Source of the DNA: Streptomyces sp. NBC_00239
GTDB lineage: Bacteria > Actinomycetota > Actinomycetes > Streptomycetales > Streptomycetaceae
Length of the DNA stretch: 64,000 bases
NCBI RefSeq assembly: GCF_036194065.1
Contig: NZ_CP108096.1
Span: 1-64,000, forward strand
Reading direction: 5' to 3'
A model generated the notes under the pieces. It saw only the letters and a program-made list of their open reading frames with translations, did no database searches and had not been told where the DNA came from. The first letter of the stretch is position 1; each line of letters begins with the position of its first letter. The translations under genes were made by a program, and so were the position numbers. Below, piece after piece: positions 45,896 through 54,458 of the stretch.

Positions 45896-48340
45896 GTGTT
45901 GCCCGCCCACGAATCCCCCGCCCAGTCCCCCGCCTCCCGGCTCGTCCCCCTCATGATCGACCGCAAGGAGAGCGTCGACCGGGATGACGCCATCACCGTC
46001 CGCTCACACGCCGACGGCTGGGAACTCACCGTGTACGTCGCGGACGTCGCCTCCGGTGTGGTCCCCGGAAGCGCAGCCGACCGTGAGGCGTTCAGGCGCC
46101 GGGAGTCCGCGTACGGCGGCTACCGCGGCACCGCCAAGATGCTGCCGCGTCCGGTCGAGGAACGGCTCACCCTCGCGGAGGGCCGTACGTGCGCCACGCT
46201 GCGGGTGCAGGTCACCTTCGATCGCGCCGGCGCCGTGCTCGGCGTGCAGGTCGACCGGGCACGGTTGCAGGGGGCCCTCGCCATGGACCATTCCGAGGTG
46301 GCGCAGGCGGTCGGCGACCCCGCCCATCGGCTCCATCACCAGCTGCGTGACGCCGCCGAATTGAGCGAGACCCTGCTCGCTCGTCGGCGCAGCCAGGGCG
46401 CCCTGGCCTTGTACGACCTGCTGAAGGGGTGGGCCACCGACGAGGACGGACGCCTGGTCCGGCTGGCCGCAGCGGAGCGGAACATCGCCTACAAGATCGT
46501 CCAGGAGTGCATGATCGCCGCGAACACGGCGATCGCCGGGTGGGCGGCCGCGCGGGACCTGCTGGTCCTGTTCCGCAATCACTCCGCCGCGAAGGTCGCG
46601 CCGCCGCGCGCGGAGTTCCTCGACGACCTCGACCTCGCGCTGTCCGACGGCTCGGGTGCCCGCCTTCAGGCCCTGCAGGAGCGGACCCTGATGGTGCTGC
46701 GCCCCGCCGAGTACGCGCCGTTCATGCGCGGCCACTGGGGGCTGAACCTTCCCGGGTACGTGCACGCCACCTCACCCCTGCGCCGCTACGCCGACCTCGT
46801 CGTGCAGCGCGTTCTTTTCAGCCATATCGACGCCGCCCCCAGCCCGTACTCGGACGCCGAGTTGCAGGCCGTGGCCGAGTCCCTGACCGAGGGGGCCCGC
46901 GCCGATCGTGACGCGCACCAGGCCGCCTTCAAATCGTCGGCGCACGCTCGCGCGCGGCGGGCAGCATCGGCGTCAGTCGACTACTCCCGGCTTGACGCGC
47001 GTGAGTTCCACGCTCTGCTCAAGCGCGGTTGCAAGGAGACCATCGGCAGCGTCTCCCTGGCGCAGGAGGCCGTACGGCGTGCCGAGCAGCAGCAGCTCAC
47101 CTCGCTTGAACTCCAGATGATCCTGCTGGTGGCGAGCGGCGACACCTGGGAGGCGGCTCGCTCCGGCTGTCTGAAGGCCATCGCCGCCGCGCCGGAGACG
47201 GCCGTGAGCGTGCTGACGACCCACGCGCACATCAACGGCGTCGCCAATCCGGCCTTCACGGACGAGAGCAGCGGCCCGACCCACAGCGCCGCGTTCACTT
47301 CACGGGCCGAACTCACCGTCGGTGGGGCTCCGGTGTACGGCGAGGAGCGCACCGCCTCGGTGAAGAAGTCAGCGCGTCACCAGGCCGCGCTCAGCCTCCT
47401 CGCCCGGCTCGCCGGCCTTCCGGATCCCTCCCAGGATCGACTGCCGGTCGCGAGCGGCACGACGGGTGAGGGGGAGACGGAGGTTCGGCCCACGGCCCCC
47501 CAGGGGCGCCAACCCGTCGCAGCGCATCCCCTCGCGCAACGGGCCGCCTCGGACGAGGGCGACTGCTCCCAGCTGGAGGCGCGTGAGTTCCACGCTCTGC
47601 TCAAGCGCGGCTGTAAGGAAGGCATCGGCACGGACGCCCTGACACGGGAGGCGGTCCGGCGTGCTGAGCAGCAGCAGCTCACCTCGCTTGAACTCCAGAT
47701 GATCCTGCTGGTGGCGAGCGGCGACTCGTGGATGGCAGCCCGCGCCGGCTGTCTGAAGGCCATCGCCGCCGCGCCGGAGACGGCCGTGAGCGTGCTGACG
47801 ACCCACGCACAGATCAACGGCGTCGCCAATCCGGCCTTCGCAGACGAAAGCAGCGGCCCGACCCACGACGCCGAGTTCCGATCCCGGGCCGAACTCACGA
47901 TCGGCGGCGGTCCGGTGTACGGCGAGGAGCGCACCGCCTCGGTGAAGAAGTCAGCGCGTCACCAGGCCGCGCTCAGCCTCCTCGCCCGGCTCGCCGGCCT
48001 TCCGGATCCCTCCCAGGACCAGCTGCGTGCCGAGGGCAGCACGACGGCCGCGGTGAAGAAGGTGGTCCAGCCCGCAGCCGCCGAGGGGCGTCAGCCCGTC
48101 ATGGTGCTCAACGAGTACGCCCAGTCCTTGGTCATCAGCAATCTGCGTTTCGACTTCTCTTCGGAGGGGCCTGGGCACCAGATCACCTTCACCTGCACCG
48201 CGCACGCGCTCCATGCGGGTGATGCCCTGCGCAGCACGGGGAAGGCGGCGGTGAAGTCAGCGTCGAAGACCGCCGCGGCAGAGAGCCTCCTCGAGCAGAT
48301 CCACGCGCGCCTGCGCGCCAGCGAGTCCGACGCCGCGTAG
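45896..48340 (+). CDS. RNB exoribonuclease with tandem dsRNA-binding domains, 814 aa
   Basis: GTG 45896 with GGAAGGAAG upstream. The N-terminal half is an RNase II/R catalytic (RNB) domain: the acidic quartet D22-x5-D28-x-D30-D31, YVADVASGV, QECMIAANTAIAGW and SPLRRYADLVVQRVL. The cold-shock and S1 domains of RNase II/R are absent. Instead a unit of 194 residues occurs twice (from about 369 and 563), with a helical block DAREFHALLKRGCKE and a dsRBD-like part (TVGGAPVYGEERTAS, VKKSARHQAALSLLARL). A third dsRBD-like segment closes the protein. Activity would be 3' to 5' on RNA, probably structured RNA. Confidence 0.8.
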   Translation: MLPAHESPAQSPASRLVPLMIDRKESVDRDDAITVRSHADGWELTVYVADVASGVVPGSAADREAFRRRESAYGGYRGTAKMLPRPVEERLTLAEGRTCATLRVQVTFDRAGAVLGVQVDRARLQGALAMDHSEVAQAVGDPAHRLHHQLRDAAELSETLLARRRSQGALALYDLLKGWATDEDGRLVRLAAAERNIAYKIVQECMIAANTAIAGWAAARDLLVLFRNHSAAKVAPPRAEFLDDLDLALSDGSGARLQALQERTLMVLRPAEYAPFMRGHWGLNLPGYVHATSPLRRYADLVVQRVLFSHIDAAPSPYSDAELQAVAESLTEGARADRDAHQAAFKSSAHARARRAASASVDYSRLDAREFHALLKRGCKETIGSVSLAQEAVRRAEQQQLTSLELQMILLVASGDTWEAARSGCLKAIAAAPETAVSVLTTHAHINGVANPAFTDESSGPTHSAAFTSRAELTVGGAPVYGEERTASVKKSARHQAALSLLARLAGLPDPSQDRLPVASGTTGEGETEVRPTAPQGRQPVAAHPLAQRAASDEGDCSQLEAREFHALLKRGCKEGIGTDALTREAVRRAEQQQLTSLELQMILLVASGDSWMAARAGCLKAIAAAPETAVSVLTTHAQINGVANPAFADESSGPTHDAEFRSRAELTIGGGPVYGEERTASVKKSARHQAALSLLARLAGLPDPSQDQLRAEGSTTAAVKKVVQPAAAEGRQPVMVLNEYAQSLVISNLRFDFSSEGPGHQITFTCTAHALHAGDALRSTGKAAVKSASKTAAAESLLEQIHARLRASESDAA
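47001..48020 (+). repeat. 582-bp tandem duplication inside the RNB gene
   Basis: The same stretch starts at 47001 and again at 47583 (offset 582 bases, 194 codons). Long stretches are identical, for example the block with GAGCAGCAGCAGCTCACC at about 47080 and 47665. The high identity suggests a recent duplication in frame. Confidence 0.75.
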
Positions 48341-48559
48341 CCGCAGCGCGGGCACCCGGCCTGGACCCGAAGGCCTTGGGTGCCCGTTCGCCTGCCTGTC
48401 GGCGGTGTCGGGCACGACGCCCTCGCGCACAGGAACGTCCGAGAGCGGGCCGACCTCGTGATCGAGCGGCGGAGGACTCTGTCCACAGGGTTTGGCGTGC
48501 AGGGTCGGTGGCATCGGAGGCGAAGCAGAGTGCCGCCCCGCTGTTGAAGGAGACCGCCC

Positions 48560-48868
48560 GTGGTGATCGCTGTCCTCGACGTGTTGCTGACCGTTCTGTT
48601 GCCGCTGGTGATGGGCGCAGCGATCACCTACACCAACCCGAGCGGCGCCGTGTTCCTGCGTGCGTCGGCGGAAAGCCACCTGGTGCGCGGTGAGTTGCAC
48701 CCGCTCCGTGTGCTTCCTCTGCTGCTGCCCGTGGTGTGGCAGCCGGTAGCAGGCACGTATCTGCTGGTGGAGCGGCTTTTCGGGGTTTTTGTCGTCGGCG
48801 TCATCGGGATGGCTCTGGGCCGCATCATCCGCGCGGTGTTCACCCGCCTGCTGCGGAGCGAGAGTTGA
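48560..48868 (+). CDS. Small membrane protein, 102 aa
   Basis: GTG 48560 follows GAAGGAG. Hydrophobic helices at about 3-25 (VLDVLLTVLLPLVMGAAI) and 50-90 (LPLLLPVVWQPVAGTYLLV, FGVFVVGVIGMALGRI). Stop overlaps the next start (TTGA). Function unknown. It starts a two-gene membrane tail of the operon. Confidence 0.7.
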   Translation: MVIAVLDVLLTVLLPLVMGAAITYTNPSGAVFLRASAESHLVRGELHPLRVLPLLLPVVWQPVAGTYLLVERLFGVFVVGVIGMALGRIIRAVFTRLLRSES

Positions 48869-49248
48869 CCGCCACACCCGCCCGGCGCCACGCGGCGGAG
48901 TCGGCTGCCGACCGCGGTGATCACCTAGCCTGCCGGACGGATGAGTCGGATCGTTCTGCGGCTGCGGCCGGCCGCCGGGATCGGCCGGGGCGGGCCTTGA
49001 TGGTCATCTGGGGCGGCCTCGTTGCCGCCTTGCTCGTGTGCGGCGCGGTCCAGCGGATTGCCCCGCATCTGGTCGCCGCGACCGCCGACGGCACGGTGCC
49101 CGTCCTCCTCGCACCGGCCTTGGTGCTGCTCTTCGCGCTGGGCCAGTTGGCCGGCCTGGCCGGGGTGTGCTTCTACGGCTGGCACGCGCTGTTCACCACG
49201 CCGGTCTGCATCGCCGTGGCGATCCGCCACCGGCGCGAGCCCCGCTGA
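48865..49248 (+). CDS. Small membrane protein, up to 127 aa
   Basis: TTG 48865 overlaps the preceding stop and has GGAG upstream, but the first 45 residues are low-complexity; ATG 49000 is the more conservative start. Two membrane helices (IWGGLVAALLVCGAVQ, LLAPALVLLFALGQLAGLAG) and a third weaker one. A very strong terminator follows. Unknown function. Confidence 0.6.
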   Translation: MTATPARRHAAESAADRGDHLACRTDESDRSAAAAGRRDRPGRALMVIWGGLVAALLVCGAVQRIAPHLVAATADGTVPVLLAPALVLLFALGQLAGLAGVCFYGWHALFTTPVCIAVAIRHRREPR

Positions 49249-49278
49249 CCCCGAGGCCTCGACGACCAGATACGTGAG

Positions 49279-49324
49279 AAGGGCCTTGGGGCGGCACGCG
49301 TTCGCGTGCCGCCCCAAGGCCCTT
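49279..49324. terminator. 22-bp perfect terminator hairpin
   Basis: 22-base arms around TT (AAGGGCCTTGGGGCGG and its complement, with a TTCG apex), between two convergent genes; ends both the 41841-49248 operon and the 49346 gene. Confidence 0.75.
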
Positions 49325-49345
49325 TGTGCTGCTGCGGGTTGATGC

Positions 49346-51958
49346 CTACTGCGGAGTCAGCGTGGCGACGAGATCGGAAGCGCCCAGCAGGTGCACGTTC
49401 CGGGCATCAAGACCTGCCGGGTAGAGCGCGTACGCCTCACCGCCGTCGGCCAGGGCCAGGTCGCCGCGCACCAGGTAGGCGAGGTGTACGTCGGTGGCGT
49501 CCAGGTTGAGGGCGTCGTCGGCGTTCGGGGTGCCGATGCGGGTGGCGAAGGTCTCGGTGGTCTCCTGCGGGCGGCGCCGGTAGGTGGTGGTGGAGCCGTC
49601 CAGGTGGCGGACGACGACGGTGCGGGCGCGGCCTGCCGCCTGCCAGGTGGCCAGTTCGCCAAGTCCGACGCGGGCGCCGGAGGTGAACAGGCCGGTCAGG
49701 CCCTCGCCGAGGGTGGCGAGGTCGTTCGCGTGCCGGTGGACGGCGTGGTTGGTGCCGGTGACGCCCTTGACGACGTCGAGCCACCGCATGGTCCGCCCCT
49801 TCACGTCGATCAGCAGGGGAACGCTCGCGCGGGACTGGCCGGTCAGGTCAAAGCGCTGCTCGACCTGGCGCGGGTCGAAGACCGCTCCGGTGTTGCCGTC
49901 TTCGTCACGGGCCATGAATCCTGCGAAGGCGTCGGCGAGGTCGTCGAAGGCGACGTTGTTGAAGGAGAAGACGACGGCGACCAGGTAGCGGACGCCTGCG
50001 GCGGCCAGCTTGTCCAGGTCGAGGTCGACGAACTCGCTGGCGCCCTGCGGCGCCGGGGCACTGGTCAGGTCGCCCGAGTGCACGGCGGCCGTCCCCGCGA
50101 AGCGGAGCCGGGTGTAGTCGCAGGTGCCGACGTGCTCCCAGGAGTCGTTGAACATCGCCGCCGACAGATCCAGGTCGGTGCGGCCGGAGCCGGTGCTCTC
50201 CATCCAGTGGAGGAAGAGACGGACCGTGCGGCCATCGGGCAGGGGCAGCTCGCTGCCGCGCGGCAGGGTGACCAGGGCGCGCGAGGCGGTCCGCTCGGCG
50301 AACGGGACCATCAGTCCGTCCAGCCCCGCGTCGAGAACTGCGGTGTCCACCGGGGCGAGGCGGCCCGCGCGGCGCAGGATCTCACCGGTCAGGATGGCCA
50401 CGGCCCGGTCGACGACCGTGCCCGCCAGTGGAGCCCGCTGGTCCGAGATGATGTGGGCCTTCGCGTTGCCGCCCTTGGGGAAGAAGACCCGCTCGGCACC
50501 CTTGCGGCTCCGGGTGCGGATCTCGCCGAGCGCCGAGAGGATCACTCCCGGGGCGACCTGGGGAACCGCCTGCTCCAGTGCGTCCAGGACACGCGCAGCG
50601 TGGTCGCTGTCCGCCAGGCGCAGCATGTGGTCGAGGCGGCGCAGCAGCTCGCCGGGGCGCTGCGCCAGCAGCGGCAGGGCGCGGCGTACGTCGGCTTCGG
50701 CGAGGGCCGTCTCGACCTGGGTGGACCAGAGCGCGAGGGCGACCTTCGGCCGGTTGGTGCTGGCGGTCGGCACGCGGCGCGCCGTCGTCCGCAGGGTGTG
50801 GGAGAGGGCGTCGTCGGTGAGCGTGGTCTTGCGCAGCGCGGCGAAGGTGAGGGCCGCGTTCGGGTAGCGGGTGGCGTGCTCGAAGGGGTGCAGGCGCTCT
50901 GCCAGGTGCTTCCATGCCTGCTCGTGGCGGCGCATGTCTTCCGCGGCCAGGGTCACGTCGAGGCCGTCGAGGGCCTGCAGCATGGCGCGGCGCAGCGGGC
51001 GCGAGAGGGCGGTGAAGCGGGTCGGGGTGAGGAGTCCGGCGTCGCCGCCGGAGCGGACGGCCGCCAGGCGCAGCACGTCGGTGGCCGTGGTGATGCGGGA
51101 GATGACGGCCGGGAGTACGACCTGGTGGTGGTCCGGCTCCTCGAGGAGCCAGGCCAGGACGAGGGCCTTGGTCGCGCGGCCGGGGATGGACTCCGGGAGC
51201 CACGCGAGGTCGCTGCGGTCGCCTGCCGCGTCGAGGAGGGTCGACAGGTCGTCGGTGTCCTGCGGGCTGAGCGCGCCGGTGCGCGCCAGCAGTCCAGTCA
51301 GCTCGGTCTTGGCGTCCGTGGTGCGGTCCGTGAGCGCGCCGCCGTAGGTGAGGACGCGCAGCCGGTCGGGCAGCGCGCGCCGGGTGCCGGCGGTGGGCCG
51401 GTAGTTCTGCGGGCGCAGGAACGGGTCGTCGACGTCGATGCGGCGGTGACAGATCGGGCAGGCCGAGAAGTCGGCACCGTCGAAGCAGGACGTGCAGACC
51501 AGGTGGGCGCACGGGGCGACCGGGTGCACGGTGTCGTTCGAGCCGCACAGTACGCACGGCTGCTCGGCCTTCTGGAGGAGCACGGTCAGTACCCGGTCGA
51601 CGTAGAAGGCGAGGGTGTCGGCCGGGGTGCTGTCGGGGAAGCGGCGGAAGAGCGGCGTGTGGTCGCGGTCCGCGCCGAGGGCCGCGTCGATGTCGGCCAG
51701 CAGGTCGTGTCCGGCGGTGACGAGCTGGTCTTCGGTGCGGCCGGAGAGGGCCTGGCGCAGGTCTGCCGACAGGAGGAAGCCGCGCTCGATGAGGTCGGCT
51801 TCCAGCAGGCTGATGCCGGCGAGGGAGTCGACGGTCGGGGTCGAGGTGTGCGCCGCGGGCGACGGGGAGTTCAGGTAGACGGATCCACGACGGGAAAGGA
51901 GCACTGCGGCCAGGCCGCGGCGGGCTCCGGTGGTGGTCGTGATGGTCGTGGTCGTCAT
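49346..51958 (-). CDS. RING/TerD-like protein of the MXAN_6230/SCO0854 type, 870 aa
   Basis: ATG 51958 with GGGGAGG upstream. A RING-type zinc finger is clear near residues 134-170: CVLCG, CAHLVCTSC and CPIC with His between. The middle is a helical repeat region. The C-terminal third has a TerD-like beta fold (LFLHWMESTGSGRTDLDLSA, GVRYLVAVVFSFNNVAF). The order fits the RING family I know from Myxococcus and Streptomyces (SCO0854). Such proteins occur with tellurite-resistance/stress clusters that also have MoxR-VWA pairs, which stand 5-9 kb away here on the other strand. Convergent with the preceding operon. Confidence 0.8.
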   Translation of the reverse strand: MTTTTITTTTGARRGLAAVLLSRRGSVYLNSPSPAAHTSTPTVDSLAGISLLEADLIERGFLLSADLRQALSGRTEDQLVTAGHDLLADIDAALGADRDHTPLFRRFPDSTPADTLAFYVDRVLTVLLQKAEQPCVLCGSNDTVHPVAPCAHLVCTSCFDGADFSACPICHRRIDVDDPFLRPQNYRPTAGTRRALPDRLRVLTYGGALTDRTTDAKTELTGLLARTGALSPQDTDDLSTLLDAAGDRSDLAWLPESIPGRATKALVLAWLLEEPDHHQVVLPAVISRITTATDVLRLAAVRSGGDAGLLTPTRFTALSRPLRRAMLQALDGLDVTLAAEDMRRHEQAWKHLAERLHPFEHATRYPNAALTFAALRKTTLTDDALSHTLRTTARRVPTASTNRPKVALALWSTQVETALAEADVRRALPLLAQRPGELLRRLDHMLRLADSDHAARVLDALEQAVPQVAPGVILSALGEIRTRSRKGAERVFFPKGGNAKAHIISDQRAPLAGTVVDRAVAILTGEILRRAGRLAPVDTAVLDAGLDGLMVPFAERTASRALVTLPRGSELPLPDGRTVRLFLHWMESTGSGRTDLDLSAAMFNDSWEHVGTCDYTRLRFAGTAAVHSGDLTSAPAPQGASEFVDLDLDKLAAAGVRYLVAVVFSFNNVAFDDLADAFAGFMARDEDGNTGAVFDPRQVEQRFDLTGQSRASVPLLIDVKGRTMRWLDVVKGVTGTNHAVHRHANDLATLGEGLTGLFTSGARVGLGELATWQAAGRARTVVVRHLDGSTTTYRRRPQETTETFATRIGTPNADDALNLDATDVHLAYLVRGDLALADGGEAYALYPAGLDARNVHLLGASDLVATLTPQ

Positions 51959-52302
51959 TGCGTCCTCCCCCTGCCCCGGCGCTCGCCGGGCCTGCAGGGC
52001 CCTGTCGTGCAGGGCGTCGTCTTCATGAGCCGCAGCGTTCGGGCCGGTGTCCGTCCCCGTGGGAGGAAGGGCCCTGAGAACCGCTCGGCGTCGCCGATAG
52101 TTTCAACCTGTTCTTGGTCAACGGGCGTAAGCCGGGCGCCTGTTGCTCGTGCATCGGGCGGGCGGCGGGCTGAAGCTCTCGGATGCGGGGCGGGAAGTGA
52201 TCGCGCTGAGTCTTTTCCAAAGAGAGAGAAGGAAGCACGTATCGGAGCCGCCCCGCAGCCGGGACACTACCAATCGCAAGATTGCCGCTGCACGGGGTTT
52301 TC

Positions 52303-52372
52303 ACGGCCGGAGAGGTATCGAACCCCTCCCGATCCGGGTGGACGGTCGTTCCGCAGAGTTGCGGGTCGGCCG
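52303..52372 (-). ncRNA. tRNA-like RNA TL4
   Basis: Minus strand, about 35 bases after the -10 box of P14. Acceptor-like CGGCCG/CGGCCG, D-like hairpin CCGC-AACTCT-GCGG, a middle arm CCG/CGG with a 6-base loop instead of an anticodon arm, and a fully canonical T arm (AGGGG/CCTCT, loop TTCGATA). No protein gene lies between it and 51959; further structured sequence may follow downstream. Confidence 0.55.
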
Positions 52373-52405
52373 TCGCGGGCCGGAGCAACCGCTTCAACAA
52401 ACACC

Positions 52406-52446
52406 ACAGTACTCCTAGCAGGGGGAGACGTCAACTTTCCAGGGTC
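52406..52446 (-). promoter_or_regulatory. GACCC-box promoter P14
   Basis: GACCC at 52446-52442, -35 TTGACG at 52434-52429, 17-base spacer, -10 TACTGT at 52411-52406. Drives TL4. Confidence 0.75.
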
Positions 52447-52484
52447 GCCCGCGAATGCGCACAGCCGCCACCTTTCCCCGCAAT

Positions 52485-52525
52485 GACCCTTTTAATTTGA
52501 CACATAACCGCCGTGAGCGTACATT
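52485..52525 (+). promoter_or_regulatory. GACCC-box promoter P15
   Basis: GACCC at 52485, -35 TTGACA at 52497-52502, 17-base spacer, -10 TACATT at 52520-52525. Closest member to the consensus; diverges from P14. Confidence 0.85.
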
Positions 52526-52567
52526 AGATGTGTTGATTCGGTCCCGTTTCCGACCAGGAAGGCTCCC

Positions 52568-53014
52568 GTGACTGCCGCTCCCCGCTCCTCCAGTGACCGC
52601 CCTTTCGTCTCCGGCCCGGTTCCCGTGGAGCTCCTGCCGTTCCTCCCGGAGGACTTCCACGACGGGGGTGACGCCGACGACTGGCTGGCCCACCTTGCGC
52701 CCTGGGGATGGACCGGCATCCGGGATTGGGGCACCGAGGGCTGGGACCTGAGTAACTGGCCGTACCAGGCGGTTGCCCTCTACGACTCGCCCTTCGAGCT
52801 GTGCTACGCCTTCGCCGTCTACACGGAGGGGGACGTGAGCGTCGAGGCCTGGGCCACCCGCGAGGAGCGCGACGCCTCCGTCGACGTCCTCGCCCTGCAC
52901 TACTGGAGCCACTCGGAGCGCGGCCCTGTCGATGCGCCCCACCCCAGCACCCCGCCCAGCGGGATTCCGGTGCGGTTCCGCGGCCCGTACTGCCCTGCCG
53001 ACACGCGGACCTGA
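52568..53014 (+). CDS. Hypothetical acidic protein, 148 aa
   Basis: GTG 52568 with AGGAAGG upstream, 40 bases after P15. Trp/Asp-rich: VPVELLPFLPEDFHDGG, WTGIRDWGTEGWDLSNWP, a helix with REERDASVDVLALHYW and a Pro-rich tail. No motif recognised. Starts an operon with 53057. Confidence 0.75.
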   Translation: MTAAPRSSSDRPFVSGPVPVELLPFLPEDFHDGGDADDWLAHLAPWGWTGIRDWGTEGWDLSNWPYQAVALYDSPFELCYAFAVYTEGDVSVEAWATREERDASVDVLALHYWSHSERGPVDAPHPSTPPSGIPVRFRGPYCPADTRT

Positions 53015-53056
53015 TCGACCCTGCCCGACTTCTGCCCCCGAGACAACTGGAGCTCC

Positions 53057-53377
53057 ATGCCCTCGACCGACGACCTGAGCGACACCGAGCGCACGACCGA
53101 GGAACTGGCCGAAGTCATGTTCAGCGGCAACGTCATCGAGGTGCACTTCGCCACCCTGCTCACCTTCCTGGTCTCCCTCAGCGGCGTTGACGTCTTCGTC
53201 CGCCACTCCCTGACCAATGACCAGATCGCCGACCTGGCCGCCAGCTTCGGGGACGGTGAAGTGCGGATCACCATGCCGCCTGCCATCCACGCCAGCGGCC
53301 CGATGCCGGTCGATTCCGGCGAGGCGGCCCTGCTGAGCCGGGCCCTCGACGCCCGCCGCATGCTCTTGAGCAGCTAG
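53057..53377 (+). CDS. Hypothetical protein, 106 aa
   Basis: ATG 53057 with TGGAG upstream. Helix-rich with a hydrophobic centre (VHFATLLTFLVSLSGVDVFV, LTNDQIADLAASFGDG), ending in a Leu-rich helix. Two-gene operon with 52568. Unknown function. Confidence 0.7.
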   Translation: MPSTDDLSDTERTTEELAEVMFSGNVIEVHFATLLTFLVSLSGVDVFVRHSLTNDQIADLAASFGDGEVRITMPPAIHASGPMPVDSGEAALLSRALDARRMLLSS

Positions 53378-53446
53378 CCCCCGGTCGCGCGCCAACTGAT
53401 GTCACGGCGGCACGCGTGGCTTCTCGCTGCGCATTTGCGCAGGTGG

Positions 53447-53649
53447 CCGGGTGTCACGCTTGGCTGCGTGACAGTGACCGTGACACCCGGCGTGACACCG
53501 AACTCGCCCCGACGGCTTCGCGGTGGTCCTGGGTCGGCGGCGCGTGTCCGGCGCTGTCCGGTCGGACACTTCCGGACAGACCGGCACGTGCCGGCGGCGC
53601 CGACGGCCTGGTGCGCGACTAGCCTGACCAACTGTCCTTTGCAAAGTAC
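53447..53649. promoter_or_regulatory. Repeat-rich regulatory region upstream of 53671
   Basis: CCGGGTGTCACG (53447-53458) and its exact complement (53479-53490), a further CGTGACACCG (53491-53500), TGTCCGG words at about 53545 and 53555, CTGTCCGG/CCGGACAG inverted repeat around 53554-53579, and the 13-mer CTTTGCAAAGTAC at 53637-53649, 21 bases before the start of 53671. The word types echo those of the gene-free left end. Confidence 0.6.
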
Positions 53650-53670
53650 GAGGTTGGCGGGTGAGCGTCG

Positions 53671-54342
53671 GTGGCGCAAGGAACGACGGCGGCGACGGCT
53701 TGGGTGGTCGCGGGCACGCGGGCCCGGATGACGGACGCCCTGGAGATGGAGAAGCGGCGCCGCATCATCTTGTCGTCGCATTCCTCCTGGCAGACGCGAG
53801 GTCTGTCGCGTGAGGGCGCTGCCGCAGTGCGTGACCGGTGGCGGCTGGAGGTGGAACGTCTTCGCGGGACTGCTCAGTTGCTCGACACGATCGACACCCT
53901 CACCGCCAGTGGCATCGGACGGGAGCTTGAGGAGCGGGGGTGGTCCAAGGAGTGGCCCGCGGTGCCTTCGGAGGCGCGCGCTCTCGGCGGCCGGTGGCCG
54001 GGATCGCGCACCGGCGGGTTCCCGGAGAGCGTTCCCATGCGTCTGCCCAGCGAACTCGCCGAGCAGGTACTGGCCGCGTGCTGGCACACCTCGGCCGAAT
54101 CCATCCGAAAGATCCGAAGGTGGCGCGACCTGTACCCGGACATGGTCCCGCCGGCATCTGCGCCCGCCGCGGATGAACTGGACGGGCTTCCCGATCCATT
54201 GGCGGAGTACGAGCGGCTCGCGGCGAAGGTCACCACCGTCGGGGTCATCTACCGGGCCGGGATCAAGCGGGGCATCAAGGCGGCGGAGTTGCTCACCGCG
54301 ACGCACTTCCCGAACCTCGATGCCGGCGAGGGCGCTTCCTGA
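53671..54342 (+). CDS. Protein of unknown function, 223 aa, candidate site-specific DNA-binding protein
   Basis: GTG 53671 with GGTGAG upstream. Helical and strongly charged: RARMTDALEMEKRRRIILSS, EGAAAVRDRWRLEVERLRGT, LAEQVLAACWHTSAESIRKI. The latter part looks like two helix-turn-helix-like segments, and ITYRAGIKRGIKAAELL-type helices follow. No named domain. The region just upstream holds motif families shared with the left end, so this protein may bind them, as an autoregulated partition or maintenance factor. Inference only. Confidence 0.65.
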   Translation: MAQGTTAATAWVVAGTRARMTDALEMEKRRRIILSSHSSWQTRGLSREGAAAVRDRWRLEVERLRGTAQLLDTIDTLTASGIGRELEERGWSKEWPAVPSEARALGGRWPGSRTGGFPESVPMRLPSELAEQVLAACWHTSAESIRKIRRWRDLYPDMVPPASAPAADELDGLPDPLAEYERLAAKVTTVGVIYRAGIKRGIKAAELLTATHFPNLDAGEGAS

Positions 54343-54458
54343 TGGTGCCCCTGCCAGGGTGGAATGGGCGCCGCTCCGGTCCCCCGCCGTGGGGCGACGG
54401 TTCGACGTGGGCGGGACTGCGGGCTCGGTGACGTGGACGTCTGCTTCAGAACCTTTGT

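Noticed and set aside
52023..52400. Open frames of 90-125 codons on both strands
   Set aside because: They cover the P14 transcript and TL4; composition and lack of ribosome sites speak against coding.
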